Shown here in pieces: positions 5,400 through 5,986 of a stretch of 5,986 nt of DNA. The notes beneath the pieces were generated by a model, which was given only the letters and a program-made list of their open reading frames with translations, was not told the DNA's origin and made no database searches. A program made the position numbers and the translations under genes. How positions within the stretch are numbered: the first letter of the stretch is position 1; the number at the start of each line of letters is the position of its first letter. The stretch is from the NCBI GenBank assembly GCA_013139435.1, contig WTAW01000262.1:1-5986 (forward strand), in the 5' to 3' direction. The DNA is from Candidatus Aminicenantota bacterium (GTDB taxonomy: Bacteria; Acidobacteriota; Aminicenantia; Aminicenantales; Aminicenantaceae).

Positions 5400-5579
5400 C
5401 CTTTAGAGGGGATTGACCGAGGACCGTGCGTGTGAGAATATGGGCTCATTCAAACGGCCTTTGCGCAGTTATTCACCTCATCCAAGGCAGCGTCGAGGTT
5501 TTGAAAAGGGAGGGGACGGAAGATTCCTCTCCCGCCCTCCTTTCATCCCCTAATAAGAAACTTAGGGGATGTTTTTCTT
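5383..5579 (+). ncRNA. Candidate structured transcript ending in an intrinsic terminator
   Basis: A strong plus-strand terminator (5544-5579) has no plus-strand protein gene before it in the window's non-coding stretch, implying that a non-coding RNA or leader ends there. Just upstream is a nested hairpin (5505-5543): AAA + GGAGGG (5509-5514) pairs with CCCTCC (5535-5540) + TTT, with GGAA-GA-TTCC (5518-5527) at its tip. ACCTC/GAGGT (5475-5479/5495-5499) adds another short stem. TTGACC (5413-5418) and GAATAT (5436-5441), 17 nt apart, could be a weak promoter for a transcript of about 130 nt. I do not recognise the motifs of 6S, SRP, tmRNA, RNase P or a known riboswitch. Boundaries are guesses. 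Confidence 0.3.
5544..5579 (+). terminator. Rho-independent terminator
   Basis: CATCCCCTAA (5544-5553) and TTAGGGGATG (5562-5571) form a perfect 10-bp stem with an 8-nt loop, followed by TTTTTCTT (5572-5579). The T-tract is only on the plus strand, so it acts rightward and insulates the promoter at 5591. Confidence 0.85.
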
Positions 5580-5590
5580 CCAACCATTCC

Positions 5591-5619
5591 TTGATTGAAT
5601 GAACCCTTGAGAATATAAT
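5591..5619 (+). promoter_or_regulatory. Sigma70-like promoter of the MEMO-like gene
   Basis: TTGATT (5591-5596), a 17-nt spacer and a perfect TATAAT (5614-5619) lie just after the terminator. The predicted start of transcription is near 5626, giving a leader of about 27 nt to the ATG at 5653. Spacing and hexamers are close to ideal. Confidence 0.7.
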
Positions 5620-5631
5620 TGGATGTCCCGT

Positions 5632-5645
5632 TAACACCGGTGTTA
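5632..5645. promoter_or_regulatory. 14-bp perfect palindrome at the transcription start, likely operator
   Basis: TAACACCGGTGTTA is its own reverse complement and sits about 6-20 bp past the predicted transcription start, a classic repressor position. It also contains the in-frame TAA (5632-5634) that rules out an upstream start for the next gene. As RNA it could form only a tight stem, so DNA binding is the likelier role. Confidence 0.5.
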
Positions 5646-5652
5646 CAGAACG

Positions 5653-5986
5653 ATGTCCATAGAAACTCGGATACCAAAGCTCAGAACCGATATAGAGATC
5701 TTCTCCACCTATTACCAGGGCCAAAAGGCGTTAGTCGTGAAGGATGTCTTAGGCCTGATAAAGGATCCGGTTGTGCTCCAGGGACAGATCCTTGACTTTA
5801 TCGGCCTTATCGACGGGAAGCGAAGTCCCCGCGACATTCAACTCGAACTCATCCGTCAGCAGAATGGTGTTTTTGTCGGTGTTGAAGATGTCCTGTCACT
5901 GCTCTCCGAATTGGATTCTCTATTTCTCTTGGAGAGTGATCACTACAGGGACACGAAAAACAAAATTTTTATTGACTACAGCCAGC
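5653..5986 (+). CDS. AmmeMemoRadiSam system protein B (MEMO-like), N-terminal domain, cut by window end
   Basis: The frame is open from ATG 5653 to the right edge (111 residues). The in-frame TAA at 5632 and the lack of any other start codon after it make this the only start, although no good Shine-Dalgarno is visible. The segment has the pattern I associate with the extra N-terminal domain of bacterial MEMO-like proteins: 'RIPKLRTDIEIF' (6-17), 'VVKDVLGLIKDPVVL' (28-42), 'GLIDGKRSPRDIQLELIR' (51-68), 'LLSELDSLFLLESDHYR' (83-99). It reads as a small helical, winged-helix- or PqqD-like module. The MEMO domain itself (typically with 'HAG..YP' soon after) would lie beyond the window. AmmeMemoRadiSam gene sets pair MEMO, AMMECR1 and radical-SAM proteins, and their biochemical role is unsettled. 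Own promoter and palindrome upstream. Identity is by recalled pattern only. Confidence 0.6.
   Translation, partial: MSIETRIPKLRTDIEIFSTYYQGQKALVVKDVLGLIKDPVVLQGQILDFIGLIDGKRSPRDIQLELIRQQNGVFVGVEDVLSLLSELDSLFLLESDHYRDTKNKIFIDYSQ

Noticed and set aside
5473..5724. 83-codon minus-strand open frame
   Set aside because: It crosses a plus-strand terminator and promoter and overlaps the MEMO-like start, with no recognisable motif.

Overview
The window (5,986 bases, roughly half G+C) looks like a chromosomal segment of a Gram-negative, type-IV-pilus-bearing bacterium. No phage, IS transposase, tRNA, rRNA or CRISPR is visible. The N-terminal domain of the MEMO-like protein at the right edge and the pilus/ABC gene mix fit a deep-branching, Acidobacteriota/Aminicenantes-like or deltaproteobacterial lineage. 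This assignment is an inference from memory of such proteins, not a search result.

Left edge (1-728, + strand): the C-terminal 241 residues of a PilY1-like pilus-tip/assembly protein whose start lies outside the window. It converges, with only 15 bp between stop codons, on a four-gene minus-strand block (744-4021). In transcription order this block is an ABC ATPase, an ABC-2-type six-helix permease, a membrane-anchored TPR protein with a GspG-pseudopilin-like tail, and prepilin peptidase PilD. The genes overlap by 4 nt, are spaced by 4 nt, and overlap by 13 nt, so they are almost certainly one translationally coupled operon. The ABC pair next to pilD recalls pilH-pilI-pilD of the Myxococcus xanthus pil cluster. 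A -35/-10 pair in the 50-bp gap upstream of the operon would give a nearly leaderless transcript.

Upstream of the operon on the same strand is a 324-aa double ferritin-like protein (4072-5046). Its first domain carries a complete-looking bacterioferritin-type di-iron ligand set and its second domain a degraded set. Its start has a perfect Shine-Dalgarno. Immediately upstream lies a 15-bp odd palindrome of 7-1-7 form, then a 9-bp dyad flanking a perfect TATAAT.

The 606-bp non-coding stretch 5047-5652 is unusually rich in structure. It holds the ferritin regulatory region, then a GC-rich nested-hairpin element (5166-5228) lying between two TGAATTATTCAT copies exactly 200 bp apart. Next is an AT-rich segment, then a structured region ending in a strong plus-strand rho-independent terminator (5544-5579) whose 5' arm has an alternative partner about 140 nt upstream. 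Last comes a sigma70-like promoter with a 14-bp perfect palindrome at the transcription start. That promoter drives a plus-strand gene that runs off the right edge (5653-5986) and encodes the N-terminal domain of what I take to be an AmmeMemoRadiSam system protein B (MEMO-like).
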